Assembly: GCA_951230915.1 (NCBI GenBank)
Contig: OX579639.1
Span: 1,054,001-1,118,000 of the forward strand
From: Antitrichia curtipendula
Taxonomy: Eukaryota > Streptophyta > Bryopsida > Hypnales > Leucodontaceae
DNA: 64,000 nucleotides
Direction of reading: 5' to 3'
Shown one piece after another: positions 43,201 to 56,000 of this stretch. Numbering within the stretch: the stretch's first letter is position 1; each line of letters opens with the position of its first letter. The notes beneath the pieces were generated by a model, which ran no database searches, had not been told where the DNA came from, and worked only from the letters and a program-made list of their open reading frames with translations. Made by a program: the position numbers and the translations under genes.

Positions 43201-46200
43201 TGGTTGTTGTTTATTAATCCTCCAAGATATCGAATTAGGTGACGTCACTGGGGGCTTTTTTTCGTTTCCCTGTCTCACTTTCCCCTGTGTATGTGGCAAT
43301 CGTGGCAATCCTGTGACTTTCCCCTGTATTACACATGGGGGAACAGTCACAGGATTGTCACATACCGAGGGGAAAGTGAGACAGGGAAACGGAAAAAAAG
43401 CCCCCAGTGCGTTACATGGCTTGGCAATGGCTTGCTGCAATCGAGCTCATCAAGCTTATGGAAGCAAGCAAGAATGCGAGTTAATTCTCACATTTTTAGG
43501 GTGTGATTGACGATTCATGGCCAACTGGACTTGCAATCGAACTCACTCACTCAAGCTCGTGAAAGCAAAGCAAGCAAGAACGTCACGAATTAGTGTGTGC
43601 TTGATGAATCCATGGCTTGCAACTGAGCTGCCCTTGCATGCAATTCCACTCCCTCCCTCCCTCCCCTCATGACCCACCCCCACCCCCAGGCTGTCAGTCA
43701 GTGTCTGAATTCAATCTCCCCTGTTTCATTAATTACTTAGGGTTTGCAATTGCTTACTGAACTTCCATCCCACCCATGGCATGCATGCAGGGACTCTTAC
43801 CGCGAGTACAACGACCAAGTCCGCCGCGTCTCGGAGCTCCTGATGCATCTCGTCATCTCGAGTCTGGACCAAGTGAACCCCGCCCACTTCACCCAGTACA
43901 CGAAAAACACGGGCGGACTTTTCCGGTGGAACTACTACCCGGCGTGCCCGGAGCCGCTCAAGACTCTGGGCTTGACGGAGCACACAGACTTCAACCTCTT
44001 GACGGTGGTGCACCAGGGCCAAATCGGGGGACTGCAGATTTTAAAGGAGGGACGGTGGATTGCTGTTAAACCAAGACCTGGAGCATTGGCTGTCAACCTC
44101 GGGGACACGATCCAGGTACGTGAGGCTAGCTTTTGTCATTTCGATCTTTTGCATTGGGTTAGAGTCGGTTTCAGTACTTTTATCTGTTGGTATGCACAGT
44201 TTCTATCTAGCGGTTTATAACAATTTTCTTCGCGAAATTGAGATACATGTTGACTATCACATGGGATGCATGCCGTGAAGCTAGCTAGACCAATAATTTT
44301 GTTGGTTCAATCTCGATCACTGGTCTGAAACTAGGACGACTGTCTGTCTTCATGTGAGTTACTTGTAATTTCTTTCCATATAGAGGCGATTTCAGTTTTA
44401 GCTGTTGGTGTGTGCAGTTTCTTTCTAGCGATATACATTCATTTTCTTCCCGAAATCTAGATACATGTTGACTATGACACTGAAGCTAGATAGACCGATA
44501 AATCTGGAACACTGGTCATACATAACATTCTTGAACTTCAAGGAGGGGCCCGGCCTTTTGCTTTCCTTGAATCAAACCCCGTTTCCCTGTATAACATCTC
44601 GAATGCAAGCTTGCCCACTGTAACATGAATACATTCTTGTTACAGTGCTACTGTAGAAGGACCCATTGCCTTCCCATTCAAGACTGCTTAGTAAACAAGA
44701 ACAACTGCCTTCAAGTGAGAGTGTGAGACCCACTGTTTTTGCTTTTCAGTTTAGAGCCCGTCGATTTCATTAACTTTAGTTATCGATCGATACAGTCTCT
44801 TTCATGCGATTTACAACCATTTTCTCTGTAACTTCTAGAATGATACGTATTGGTCACATTGGATGCCGTTAAGGTAGACCAATATTTTGGTTTTAATCTC
44901 GATCACTGGTCCTAAACAAGAACGACTGTCTTCTTGAAAGTGAGTCCAGCTGTTTTTCATTTTAACTTAGAGTCGGTATTGTTTCTGTTTGTAATTACGT
45001 ATCAATTTACGTCAATTCTGTATTCTTTTGAGTCATCTGAGTAGCTAAAATACAGATTCTTAGCTCCTTTCTAGCGATTTCCAACAGTTTTTTTCTGCAA
45101 AGAATTTGACAAGTTTAAATTACATTAGCTTCCTTGTAGGAAGATAAATAAATTGGCGTTGAAATAATTTCACTGGTACGAAACGAGAAATACTGGCTTC
45201 AGATGAGTGTGCAAAAGGTCTCCTCATGCAAACAAAGTGCACTGTCTTTCTTTTATTATCTGGTACTAGCTACAATATTTATAAAGTCCCTGCCGATTCA
45301 CAAGTTTAATAAAATCTGTAAAATTCAGCGACATAATCACGTTTCCTTCCTTGTACATAGCTAGCTGTATCTTTACATTTTTGTTGAAATCGGGTCCAAA
45401 AGAAAGAAACCACTGACCATAGAAATCCACAAACTAAAACCGTAGACCTCGTTTCATTTTAATTAGTGCAATTTCACAGCTGGAGAATGGGAACTCCAGG
45501 CTCTATGAATTCCATCAACTCAAGCTGTGAAAGAGGGTAAGGCAAGAGAATCCTATCAGTTGTGCCACACACTTCAGATGCCACCCAATTTGTGCCACTA
45601 TGTATCAGAAGGGTTTCAAAGTTGTAAATGTACTCTACTCGTACATAGTGGCTCCGAAGTGGTACCAATAGTCACATGTCACAAATCGGGTCTCTTGTTA
45701 TTATTCTCCTAGTGTTGCACCCCACCCGCCATGGACTGAGGTCAACATATGGACTTTTTGAATTTCGTCTCTGTCTGGCCTCTCCATCAAGGAAGCCCCA
45801 AGTCTGCCTGACTGCCAGAGTCCAGATACCCCAGGACACCCGGGGGATCGTGTACCCAACACGGGAACCAATGGCCAGCCCTTGGGGGGGGAGGGAAGTC
45901 CCTGTCAATCCGGGCAGGATCGTAGAGGAGGATTCGGGTGCAGAAAAACACACAGATGGTTCCCAGTCCCGTTCCCAGGACAGACTAGCGTAGACAGACA
46001 CTCAGACAGACAGATCGACAGACCCCTGCCGCATGCCTGGGCTTGTTGGGCATGAGCTTTGACACTTCACTTCGGTCTGTCTGTACCACTAGCTCACCCC
46101 AGCCTGACTCCATTTGGTGAAGCTCCCGACGCGTCGGATTTTATTTTCGCTCAAGAGACGTGCCCTACCTTAGCATAACTTTGGGAATTGAAGGCCAGAA

Positions 46201-47059
46201 TCAAACATGCAAAATCAACCTGAAACAAGTTAGCAGCCCCTGTCTCACAAGATGAAGCGCTGGATTTTCCAGTCCATTTGTTGTTTCAGCATGTGTGGTG
46301 TTAATTTACGGTAACTTAGGTAGCTAGGTTCAATCTCCTGCAACCTCAGTTTCGCAACATTGGTGAATCGATGTTCCACAATTTCGGCACTTCGTAGTGC
46401 GGATTTGTGGTTTGAAACTTGATCGTACACCTCTCCTAGTTTGTAGAGCTTGCAAGTCATAAATTTTGACCATACTGTTGTTTACTCTAGCTAGGTTCAA
46501 GATCCTTCTGATCTACGTCGTTTAATTTAGTCCTTCAGGACTGTGTCGATCGTACGTAGCTGTCCACTAGCTCCAGAGTCGTCTTCTTCAGTTGCGCGCT
46601 CAATCGCCCAAATGACAAATTTGGAGCAGGGACCCTCAAATCGTACTTGATATCTTGTTTCGCGATTGGTAGTCAGAGTAGTTCTGCTGACCGATACATA
46701 CACTCAGACAGACTGATTCTATTGTACAGCTACTTAATTAGTGTGGCTTACCTTTCATTTGTACGTGACCCGGGAAATTAGCTTAACCCTCTGGACACTT
46801 CCATTGTGTTCGCATGCAGGTGCTTACCAATGCCAAGTATAAGAGCGTTCCCCACCGAGCGGTGGTGAACGCCACCCAGTCTCGCCTGTCGCTGGTGTAC
46901 TTCTACGTGCCTCTGCCGTCCATCGACATTGTCCCTGCGCCGGAACTCGTGGATGAGGACCACCCGCTCATTTACAAGCCTTTCATCTTCGAACAATACA
47001 CCAAAATGAAGCAACTCCACTTTCTGAATACATTGGATCACTTCCTCATCGAGCAGTAA
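40253..47059 (+). CDS. 2-oxoglutarate/Fe(II)-dependent dioxygenase (DOXC family), four exons
   Basis: Exons are 40253-40726, 42049-42248, 43791-44115 and 46820-47059, with GT-AG borders and phases 0, 2 and 0, giving 412 residues. The enzyme would be a soluble oxidase using 2-oxoglutarate, O2 and Fe(II). The substrate is unknown, but the fold resembles gibberellin-oxidase-like members. Residues 1-100 are a Pro/Ser-rich, probably disordered extension. The DIOX_N part starts at EIPVIDLSS (about 113) with WGFFQIINHGV. WNYYPACPEP lies near 272. The iron ligands are His289 and Asp291 (EHTDFN) and His345 (VPHRAVVN), and the 2-oxoglutarate-binding pair is Arg355 and Ser357 (SRLSL). All are intact. 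The start could instead be ATG 40322, because 40253 falls in a leader repeat. Exons are GC-rich and introns are full of MITEs and tandem repeats. The stop is TAA. Confidence 0.92.
41359..41764. mobile_element. Stowaway-like MITE-2, copy interrupted by MITE-1
   Basis: Lies in intron 1. The left end is GAACCTCTTTTACTGCAT and the right end is TAAGAGAGATTC, matching the uninterrupted copy at 56960-57139, with shared TGTAATAATGGCCACCTA. A 240 bp MITE-1 copy plus a duplicated TA is inserted in its right arm. Confidence 0.85.
41513..41752. mobile_element. Stowaway-like MITE-1, copy 3, nested
   Basis: Perfect terminal CACTAAATAGTG and CACTATTTAGTG, then GAAATTAG / CCCAATTT, flanked by TA at 41511-41512 and 41753-41754. 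The uninterrupted MITE-2 at 57.1 kb shows the empty site (GCACTAAGAGAG), which confirms the TA duplication and the element borders. Confidence 0.9.
42890..43640 (+). repeat. degenerate tandem repeat in intron 2
   Basis: Three units of about 100 bp share GGCTTGCAATTGAACTC, CAAGCTTGTGAAAG, AGCAAGAATG and TAGGGTGTGATTGATGAATT. They lie at 42900-43010, 43420-43520 and 43521-43640. A foldback element lies between the first and second. Confidence 0.7.
43246..43409. mobile_element. CACTA-like foldback MITE, 164 bp, in intron 2
   Basis: Begins CACTGGGGGCTTTTTTTC and ends with its inverse. The arms pair almost throughout (GTTTCCCTGTCTCACTTTCC, CAATCCTGTGACT) around a small loop. A CGT trinucleotide flanks both sides (43243-43245 and 43410-43412), the 3 bp duplication expected for a CACTA-type element. 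Confidence 0.85.
44150..45120 (+). repeat. degenerate tandem repeat in intron 3
   Basis: Three or four units of about 240-300 bp repeat GAGTCGGTTTCAGT, CAGTTTCTTTCTAGCGAT, ATTTTCTTCGCGAAAT, ATACATGTTGACTATCAC and GATCACTGGTC. The units are strongly diverged. Confidence 0.6.
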
Positions 47060-47650
47060 ACCAAGATTCCCATGTGATTGTCCCATCATATATGATCGAT
47101 ATTGGGCGTCTCCCCAATTCAAATGAGCATGCAATGTTTTGCATATTACACTCATACTGAACAGGAAAGTTCTGAATTCTTCAAACTCTGCAGAAGAAAT
47201 AGGAGTTAGAGCTAGCTAGCGAGATGGGTTTTAGGGTTTAGGGTTTAACGCTCTAAACCATGACTAGCTCGATCACTGTGAACTTGCAATTAATTGAAAC
47301 GTGGAGATCGACGGCTCTAAGTTAGTGTCAATGGTTTCGATCGTTCTGGAGTTTGTTCCAATGATCGAGCAGGACCTTACAGAAGAAGAGTAAGTACAGA
47401 AATATTTAGGCCGTGCAGATCTGATTTGATATGATATATAATACCGGTTTTAGGATATGACACTGGGAGAGCACTGTTTTTGTAGTAGCGTATTTGAGTA
47501 TGTACACAAACGATATAGCTTTGTGAAGAAAACATCAAAAGCTGTAGAAAGCAGACCTTTTTTTGTAAAATGTGGACTCAGGCTTTGTGATTTCAGTGTC
47601 ACTGTTGATTGCTTGGGTTAGGGAGTGTGATACTTAGGGTTTCTGATAGT
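47060..47650. other. 3' flank of the dioxygenase gene with TTTAGGG tract
   Basis: This stretch holds the 3' UTR and downstream DNA. At 47224-47248 the sequence GGGTTTTAGGGTTTAGGGTTT is a three-unit plant-type telomere-like tract. No gene is seen. Confidence 0.6.
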
Positions 47651-48075
47651 TATGGGACATTCACACCAAGCCTTCAGAAAAACTACATACTTTGACAAAG
47701 GCCTTACATAATCGTCATGAAAGAGTGCCTTGGGTTTTTGTGTGATTGGTTGGGATTGGTAGATTGATAGTGATGGGTGAGATATTGAAACGGTTCGAAC
47801 CTCCATCTTCCAATTCCTTTTAAATTTTCTTGTCCCAAAATGATCTTCCAGTTGCTCAAAAATTAAAGAATCATTTTTTATTTTGAAGATTCAATGAACA
47901 AATAATAACTACTTTGACATACTTAGAAACGGGTTGAAATAACATTATTTTCAGCCTTAATCCCGCACATTTTGTGCAACCAAAAATCATTTGGAGACAA
48001 AGGGAGTATATATATTTGGGACCATTAACTTATTTACATATTCAGCTAGAATGCACTTGGTGTGAACGTCCCATA
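47651..48075. mobile_element. inverted-repeat element, 425 bp
   Basis: The left end TATGGGACATTCACACCAAG pairs with the right end CTTGGTGTGAACGTCCCATA with a single mismatch. Flanking bases do not show a clear duplication. The interior is AT-rich and non-coding. Confidence 0.6.
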
Positions 48076-48585
48076 AAGAAGTGTGATACACAAGGAGAAC
48101 GGCAAAGCGTTATCCTCCGGGGTATTGTTTTTCAACATGAAGCTTTTAGCCTTTTACCACCCACCCATGCCCCCAAAAAAATTTATGTTTTAAGAAAGTC
48201 TAGGGTGGGTGGTTAAAGCTTTGTATTAAAATATAACACCATGGAGGGATGGGGGAAAGGGGGGGGGGGGGGGGGAGGGGGGGTAATGCCTTGCCGGTCT
48301 TTCTATGATATGGTAGAACCACCCATTACCAACTAGGCATCCATATCCAATATTTCCAACTAAGGCTAATTAAAACAGGTTTGCAACTAAAGTTTAGAAA
48401 TGTGATTATTCTCTTTTGCAAAGTTGGGATTGTAAGGTCATGACATGTGTCCTAATGTAGTGAGCAAAAAAGTAGAAAGTAGTAAGCGGGAATGTAGTTA
48501 TGAAATGATTGGAATTGGAAGATTTTATAAATTGGATATGGGTTGAAGCCAACTTTTGGCTTCCAAAAATTCATAGTAATTTGAA
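48076..48585. other. intergenic with small hairpin and poly-G tract
   Basis: AGCTTTTAGCC...CCACCCACCC at about 48138-48168 pairs with GGGTGGGTGGTTAAAGCTTT at 48202-48221. A nearly pure G run spans 48251-48283. No gene is seen. Confidence 0.55.
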
Positions 48586-49496
48586 TTTAACCCCTAAAGG
48601 ACCGCCTTTCCCCTCGAGGGACAATTTGTGTCCAAGCAAGTTTCTACAACCTCAATTTTTTGTGAATTTCTTTTGAGATTTTTTGAGGATGTGCGATTTT
48701 GCAAGAGCTTTGTGGATATATAATTTTTATTTCAATCGGTGCCTGGGAGAAAAATTTATGGCTCAATAAGCCCAAAATGGAGATTGGCGGGTAGCACAAA
48801 AAAAGCCAAAAAAGCCAAAAAATAAAAATAATTTAATTTTTTTCTAAAATTATATATTTTTATCTACAGTTGAAGCTTTGATTCATTCTATTTGGACTTG
48901 TGATGAGAAAGTTATGGACAATCTTAGTTTTGGGGGCATTTAAGCATCTTCTTGAAAAAATAACTTTTAGGATTCATTTTTTAATGTAATTTTTACAACT
49001 TTCCAACAAAACTTGTTAGATAGGGTTGTATTTTCTTGCAAGAACAATCTCACCATTGGGATTATTGTATTTCAATTGCATCTTAGAGCTATTAATGATT
49101 TATTTTTTCCCTCGATCTTAAACCTACTTCTACTTAACAAACTTTTAACAAGTAAAAATTAAGTGTTTTTTTCTTGAATTTTTTTTCCTAGATTCTCAAC
49201 TCAATTATTCAATATAAAAACTTAGATAATCAAAATTGACAGTACAAAAAAATTTAAGTTAAGAAGATTTCAAAGTGAAAAAATCTAGTCAAGCAAGGTG
49301 CAAAAAAAAATTGTTTTCTTCACTTTAGATGCAAATATCTTGCAATCTATGCGGTCAAAGTTTTTGAAATTTCTTGCATACATTCTTCTACTAGTCTATT
49401 ATAAGATCCTATGGTTAGATATGGAAAATATGCAATAGAGGTGGCATTTTTGAGTGTGTTTTGATGAAGAAAAGGCCTCGGTCCTTGAGGGAATTA
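48586..49496. mobile_element. TTTAACCCCTAAAG inverted-repeat element, copy B
   Basis: Starts TTTAACCCCTAAAGGACCG and ends CGGTCCTTGAGGGAATTAA. It reads in the opposite orientation to copies A and C. It shares GCAAGAGCTTTGTGGATATA, GGAGATTGGCGGG and GAGAAAGTTATGGACAATCT with copy C (reverse complement). Confidence 0.8.
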
Positions 49497-52477
49497 AGGA
49501 CAAAAAAATCATAAACCATTGGCAATAGTACCCGTCATTTCTATCTTTCTACATAACAATAAATTTCAACATTGCCTTCTACTACTCCAAAACATGCGCG
49601 GAATTGCTGAAGTGGTCAACTGCAGGTGCCGGGTTTACCATAGTTATTGAAGTAAAGGTGTGAACTTGGGATCATAATTTATTTTTATTTATCTTTTGAC
49701 TCAAGTAAAGTGAACTTTACTGCAAGAAGAATAAACGGGACCCCAGCCGCATGCGGCGACAAACTAAAGAACTTGGGATCATAATTTCGAATAACTTGCA
49801 ATTGTTTCAGCTTCATGCCGTTCAATGCAGATTCCTGTTGCCGTGGACTAGCGTCTGTGAAAGTTATTAATTGTATAGACAAAGCTTATGAATTTGCCTG
49901 AGACCCCCTTTTATTTCCAACTTTCTTTCCAAGAATATTAATTAATTTCCCTGAGGTTAGGAGGTGTCATATTAAAGAGGTTTGAAGGTGCCATATTAAA
50001 GAGGTTGGAGTGGGGAGTATCATGATACTCCGAACGAGCGGAGTTCCCGGGCCTGACACATGGGGAAGCTTGAGGGGAAGGCATCAAGGGCTTTGCCGAC
50101 GTGTGGGAACGTTCATGGCAAGCATAAAAACAATCAATTTCAACTAAAAAGAGTCCCTGCGTGAGAATTTAGTTGGCAGCCTGCCTTTTGAAAACCGTTA
50201 CCTGAGTGGGGCTACGTACACAAAAAGAATTTATAGGGGCTTTTATGGGACCTCGGTGAGGGAGTGCCAGGGCTTGATCAATTCTTTAAATGGATCAATT
50301 CGTTTCATGGATCAATTCTTTAAATAATGGATCAATTATTGAATGAATTCTTTAATGAATTCCTTAACTTTAACTGTAGTACCAGTCAACCCAGGTTCGT
50401 TTTCTTCAATTTTCCGGGGTATATTGATTTGTCCTATTAGGGAGGTGGGTAATTACTAATCAGCGTCAACAACAAAACTAGCATAGATATCCAAATTTAT
50501 TTTTTTGGAAATTGGTTTAATGCACATTAATAATTTGACCAACATTAATTTAAATGCTTTACAAGATAATAGTGTGATTTTTTATTATATTATTTTGAAG
50601 ATAAATAAAAGAGAACCTTTATTGCAAGAAGATAAAATACAGAGGCCCAGTCGCAAGTAGCCTTGGCCAAGTGAAAGGGTTAGTAAAAAGTGGCCAAGTA
50701 TGTAGGGTTAGATGTCAAAAGACATTGTTGCGATGCGCCCCCTCCAATGACCTTGCAAATCTATGGAGGCTAATAGACAAAACTTGCTTGGGAGCTTGAT
50801 AATGGTGTGATATTGGTAAACTAGTGCCACAAGCACTAGTAAGATAAAAGTCAATGTTAGTAGTGTAATAACTTGGGATTTTAACCCTTATATTAAGGAC
50901 CTTGCAAGCATGAGGGAAATTTTGAAAATCAAACTTCATTGAATTTACACATAGTTCTTGATTTTAAATGTTTTAAAGCTTGTCTAAAAAAAATGCAGCT
51001 TCAATCATTTATATTTTTAAGTGCATTTTTTTTTTTTTGAAAATTACTGAAATTGTAGCTTTTGTGATATTTGAAGGTAGCATCTTGAAATCTTAAAATA
51101 CATCACTTTTGAACATTTTCAATCAAATTTCTCTTTGTGTGAGCTCAAGAAGTACACCAATTACACAACATTTGGTGTTTGTCACTATGCTCTCTATTTT
51201 TGTTCAACATTTCATACTTTTTAAAGCATTTTTATAATTATTATAATTTTTCCAAATAAACTATAACAAATAAACTATGAAAAAAAAAAAAGATAAATAT
51301 TTTATAACAAAAAATATCAAATTCTTGAAATGGGTGTTTTATTATAGAAAACTAGTGAAGTATAATCAAACTTAAACATTAAATGACTTGTAAGGGTTAT
51401 ATAGTGATGATACTTGATTACATTCATAAATATGTGGATTATGAATAAAAGTATAATTTATTATTGAAATGTGCCAATATCCTTCTCCTTTGAAGGAGAG
51501 GATTGTAATTTTTCATGATTCCATTCATTAAAAAGTGGGAAAATATTTTTCAAACCCCCAACTTAAGGATATATCATCACCAATAAATATGAACAAAACT
51601 AATAGCAGTCTTGCAATCTTTGTTTAAAAAAAACTTTCAAAATAAATGTGAAGGGCCCAAAGAAACTATGAATTTGGAGTAATAGGAATACAAAATCTCC
51701 AATGTTGTTGGATATAGGGTGCATAAGGGACCATATTTTACTTGGTCACATGCCGCTTTGCAATTTCAAGAGGGCAATATGCCAAGCGGCAAAGTATGCT
51801 CTAAAATTATTATTTTTAACTTGTAACTAGCTAGTGGTATTTGTTGTACAATTGAAACAAAAAAATATGATGACTTATCCGCCTCTTATTATGTGCTTTA
51901 AATTAGTGCAAGTTGAAGTATTATTATGTTATACTAATTTCTACGTCAATAAACAAAAGATTCTAGTGCATTACTTTTGCAATGGATGAAACCGTGTAGT
52001 GTGAAATTTTGAATAGAATCTCTCATTTTATTTTGGGACCAATAGTTAAGTGGCCTTTCTTTCAAGAAGGGTTTGAGTTTCTTGTCTCCTTCATTTGTGG
52101 GATGGGGTGGAACTCGAATTGAAGGCTGCCAATTTTGAATATGTAATTTTTGTATGTTCAAGTTTTGTACAACAGATGAAATAAGTTTTTGGAAATGTTG
52201 TAGCAACAGAGTGCAAGGTCATGATTACAATCCTACCCTTTTTAATCACATTCTACCACTTTTTTTCCTATAGGCTTGAAACTGCCCAATTTTTTTGGCT
52301 AGAGAGAATTGACCCCCTTCATTGCTCCACAAGGATAAGCATTGGAATTTTTTAAATTTACAACATACAATTAATTTTTTTGAAATTCTGATTTCATATT
52401 TGCAATAAGAGACCCCAATTAGATGAGACTGATGAAGAATTGTCAGTAAACACGACACAAAATAAGGGGGCAATTTA
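49497..52477. other. AT-rich intergenic DNA between copies B and C
   Basis: There is no gene. Small local tandem repeats occur at 49965-50010 (CATATTAAAGAGGTT twice) and at 50275-50370 (GGATCAATTCTTTAA several times). Confidence 0.45.
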
Positions 52478-53064
52478 TTTAACCCCTAAAGCCCCGAGGG
52501 TGTTTCCTACCAAAAACCACTCAAAACTACCACTTCTATTGTATTCACTTAAGGAAATAAATTCTTTTGTTTTTTGGGGAATTTAACCGTAGGATCTTGT
52601 ACTTAACTTGTCTGAGATCATGTAGTAAAAATTCCATCAAATTTACCGTACGGATTGGAAGATATTAGCATTCAAAGTTGAACAAATAGTTTTTTTCAAG
52701 AAGATGCTTAAATTGCCCAGAAAACTAAGATTGTCCATAACTTTCTCATCCCTAATCCAAATAGAATGAATCAAAGCTTCACATATAGGTAAAAACATAA
52801 TATTTTAGGAAAAAAATTAAAAAAAAATTAGTTTGACTTTTTGTAATTTTTTGGGACTGCCCGCCAATCTCTATTTCTTGCTCAGTGTGCCATAACTTTT
52901 TCATCCGGCATCCAACTGAAACAAAAATTATATATCCACAAAGCTCTTGCAAAGCTACACAACCTCAAAAAATCTCAAAAAAATTCTCTTCAAATTGGGA
53001 CAATAGGAACCTATCCAGACCCAAATTGTCCCCCCAGGGGACAAACGGGGCTTTAGCGGTTAAA
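52478..53064. mobile_element. TTTAACCCCTAAAG inverted-repeat element, copy C
   Basis: Ends TTTAACCCCTAAAGCCCCG and CGGGGCTTTAGCGGTTAAA. At 587 bp it is shorter than A and B. It is inverted relative to B, so the pair can form a large stem with a loop of about 3 kb. Confidence 0.8.
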
Positions 53065-56000
53065 CTATCCTTGGTTGGGACAATGAAAGGGTCAATTCTC
53101 CATGGCCAATTTTTTTTTAAGCTATTGTGCATGAAATTGACTTAAAAAAAACAAAAAAACTGGAACCTCCGTAAATGAAGAAAATGGGACGTGTTGACGG
53201 ACTGCTCATCACAAACAAAGGAACAAACCCATCCGGCAAATCAATACAGTAGCCCCAAAATCTGCCACGTCAGCACATCGTTGAAAATCCACGTCAGCAC
53301 GTCGTTGGTTCCAAAAAACTAAAAACGACCTTAAACTAAAATTGGAGCAAAATAAACGCGAGAAAAAGCAACCCGTGACGGAGATCATAGATTCCCGCTC
53401 ATTCCCCCCTTCAGTTCCAGGTGTCATTTATAAGGCTTTCCGCAGGTCCAACACTGGTCAACACATACGACCCTCTCCTGTACCTGAGCCAAACATACTT
53501 CCGTTTCCTATATACTGTACTGTACATCCCCCCCCCCCCCCCAATCCTACTGCTTGACTGACAGTTAGCGGAATTTTGGCGTTGCAGGATTGACTATCCT
53601 TTCCCAACAGTCAGTGAACAGGAAAGTCAGGTTAAGACTTTAAGTTAAGTTAAGAGAGCTAAAGGGGCTAGGCAGTCAGTCCTGTTCCAAAACATAAAAA
53701 AACAAATATATGGGGTTTTGGGTGAGGGGGTATTTGGAAATTACTAATATGATTCCCTCAAACTCATGGGACTCGGAGTGGAATGTGCCGATGGAAAAGG
53801 TGGATAACAATATTAACAATAATAGTTTAAAAGAATTTAAAATAATAATAATTAATTAAATTTTTTGACACTCGTCAATTTTTTTAAGCATTTGGGAGAA
53901 GTAGCTAGTTGTTTCTTCAATACTCATGTGATATTTGGTGATATCTATATAAAAAACTAGAGGGTATTTAGGTGAAATTTAGTTGTTGTTAGTAAAATAC
54001 AACAAATCAAGCTACTTTAACCGGAAAAGAAATTAAAATTTTCTTTACAAAAAAATAGCCAACATCTTTTGGATGTAGCCCATGAGCAAAAAGTTGTGCA
54101 TAGAAAAAACTCTAATACTAAAGAAAGAGAATTCATTGATGAAATAAAATAAAATTTGGGGGAGTATTTGAGTTCAATTGTGTGTTTGTTGCTACTCCTA
54201 TGATGATGGGTTGTCCATAAATAATTTTTCTTGCCACCCTCATCACACTAATTTTTCCTAATAGTATGTGTGACCAAATTCAGATATTTTGAATTACGGT
54301 GCAAGAGTAAATGTTACTATATGTTATTGATTTTTGTAAAACTATCATTTTGCAGTGACACTAATTTTTCAAATGACAAAGTGGTGATTTCAAGATTAAT
54401 TCTATTTATGTAGACATATCATTTGTTGTATACTGCACTTTTTTCTACTAGAAATTGTCATTTATTTGTATTTTTTTATTGACTAGTAGTGAAGTAGGGA
54501 GTATCTTCTTTGCTCTGAAGTCAATAATTTTTTAAAATAAATATTGTTCTAATAAATAGTGCATTTTGTAGTTAATTGAATTTAACTTGAGTAGGAATTT
54601 TCCTACTAATCTTTAGGGGTTAGTGGCATTAAAGGATGTAGTAGTAAACAACTCATATAATTATCTTACAAAATATTAAATTCTTGAATTGACTATTAAC
54701 CATATTCTAAAAGAATATATTTTACTTATGAAGAATTACCTTTCATTCACATAGGTTTTAGGGAGGTTCTTTCATACTCTCTTCAATTCTCTTATAGACA
54801 TTTGTTTGTTTTACAAACCTCTCTATTATTTTCTTCATCATCCTATAACTTCATATAAACCTATAAATGATTTTTTCTTAAAAAGTTAGTCTTTCAAAAA
54901 GCTTGAGGATACTATATATACAATATACAAAGGTGGAAACACCCAAAATCATCAAAATAAAAAATTTAGCATATTTGCAAGCCAACTTTAGTGGAGGGAA
55001 TTTTTTCTCCTATTAGCAAACGGAAATCATGAATTTATAGAATTAGATTAAAATTGGACCACCCTATAGGTTCCATAATTTTTCAAAGTGAAAAATGTGT
55101 AGACCACCTCTCACTTGTCTATTATTGACCTTAGTCAACACCACTCATTACCAACAAAAAGCCCCAAAGGGTCTATTGGAGTCTATAAACCTTGCCAAAC
55201 TTGATTTCAATTCATCCCTAAGTAATTGAAGGCCAGCTATACTAACTTAGTTACTTTAATAACATGGTGGCAATTACTTAGTTGCCCCTAATATGATCTT
55301 AATCATGGGCAGATCTACTTAATAATCACTCTAACACATTCCTATAGTCCCCATTCATGACCTCGAATAGCCCCTCATTATACTCCCCGCATCAAATGAA
55401 CGGTTCAATGACAATCTATTGTCAAATTAAAGTACTTTTAGTAGATGCACCAAACATTCTAGGAACAATTTGAGGTGTTTTCACTTTATTGATGTAATAA
55501 ATTACAAGCCAATCGATAAGACTAACCTAAAACCTATTTAAATCAACCTTCTTACAAATTTCACGTTGACATCAACTACAATATTCAAAATTTGTCATGG
55601 TCAGTTTTCTTGAGATCTCTATCTTCTCAAATTTAATGCAAAAAATATTTGGTTATAGATAATTCTTCTTGTGGATGGAAAAAGTTATAATGGTCCCAAA
55701 TTTGGAATGAAAGTTTGTAAAAGCTCTTTGTTAGTAAGTACCTCACATAAGAAGAGCTCTCAAGACTATAATTAAAAGGCCTTTTGTTTGGAGCATATCC
55801 ATCCAAGTAAATTTCCTTTGCAAAGATGTTTGAGGTTGACAATGACTTTTTAGGTTGTTTGTTTGTTGCCATAATTTGGACAAAACTTCTAAAACTCTTA
55901 ATTTTTGAATGTAGATCTTAAATGAGATGTTTGTTTTCGTACTTGGGATCCTCTTAAAAAAAGATGTGATCTAAAATTTCTCAAATGAACATATTTCTTT

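Noticed and set aside
42986..43510. Overlapping plus and minus frames of 155-174 residues in dioxygenase intron 2
   Set aside because: They span the foldback MITE and intronic tandem repeats and contain no known motif.
47224..47248. Chromosome end or telomere
   Set aside because: Only three TTTAGGG units in the middle of unique sequence. It is an interstitial tract.
48251..48283. Poly-G run as a functional quadruplex element
   Set aside because: A single homopolymer-like run with no gene nearby is more simply slippage or an assembly weak point.
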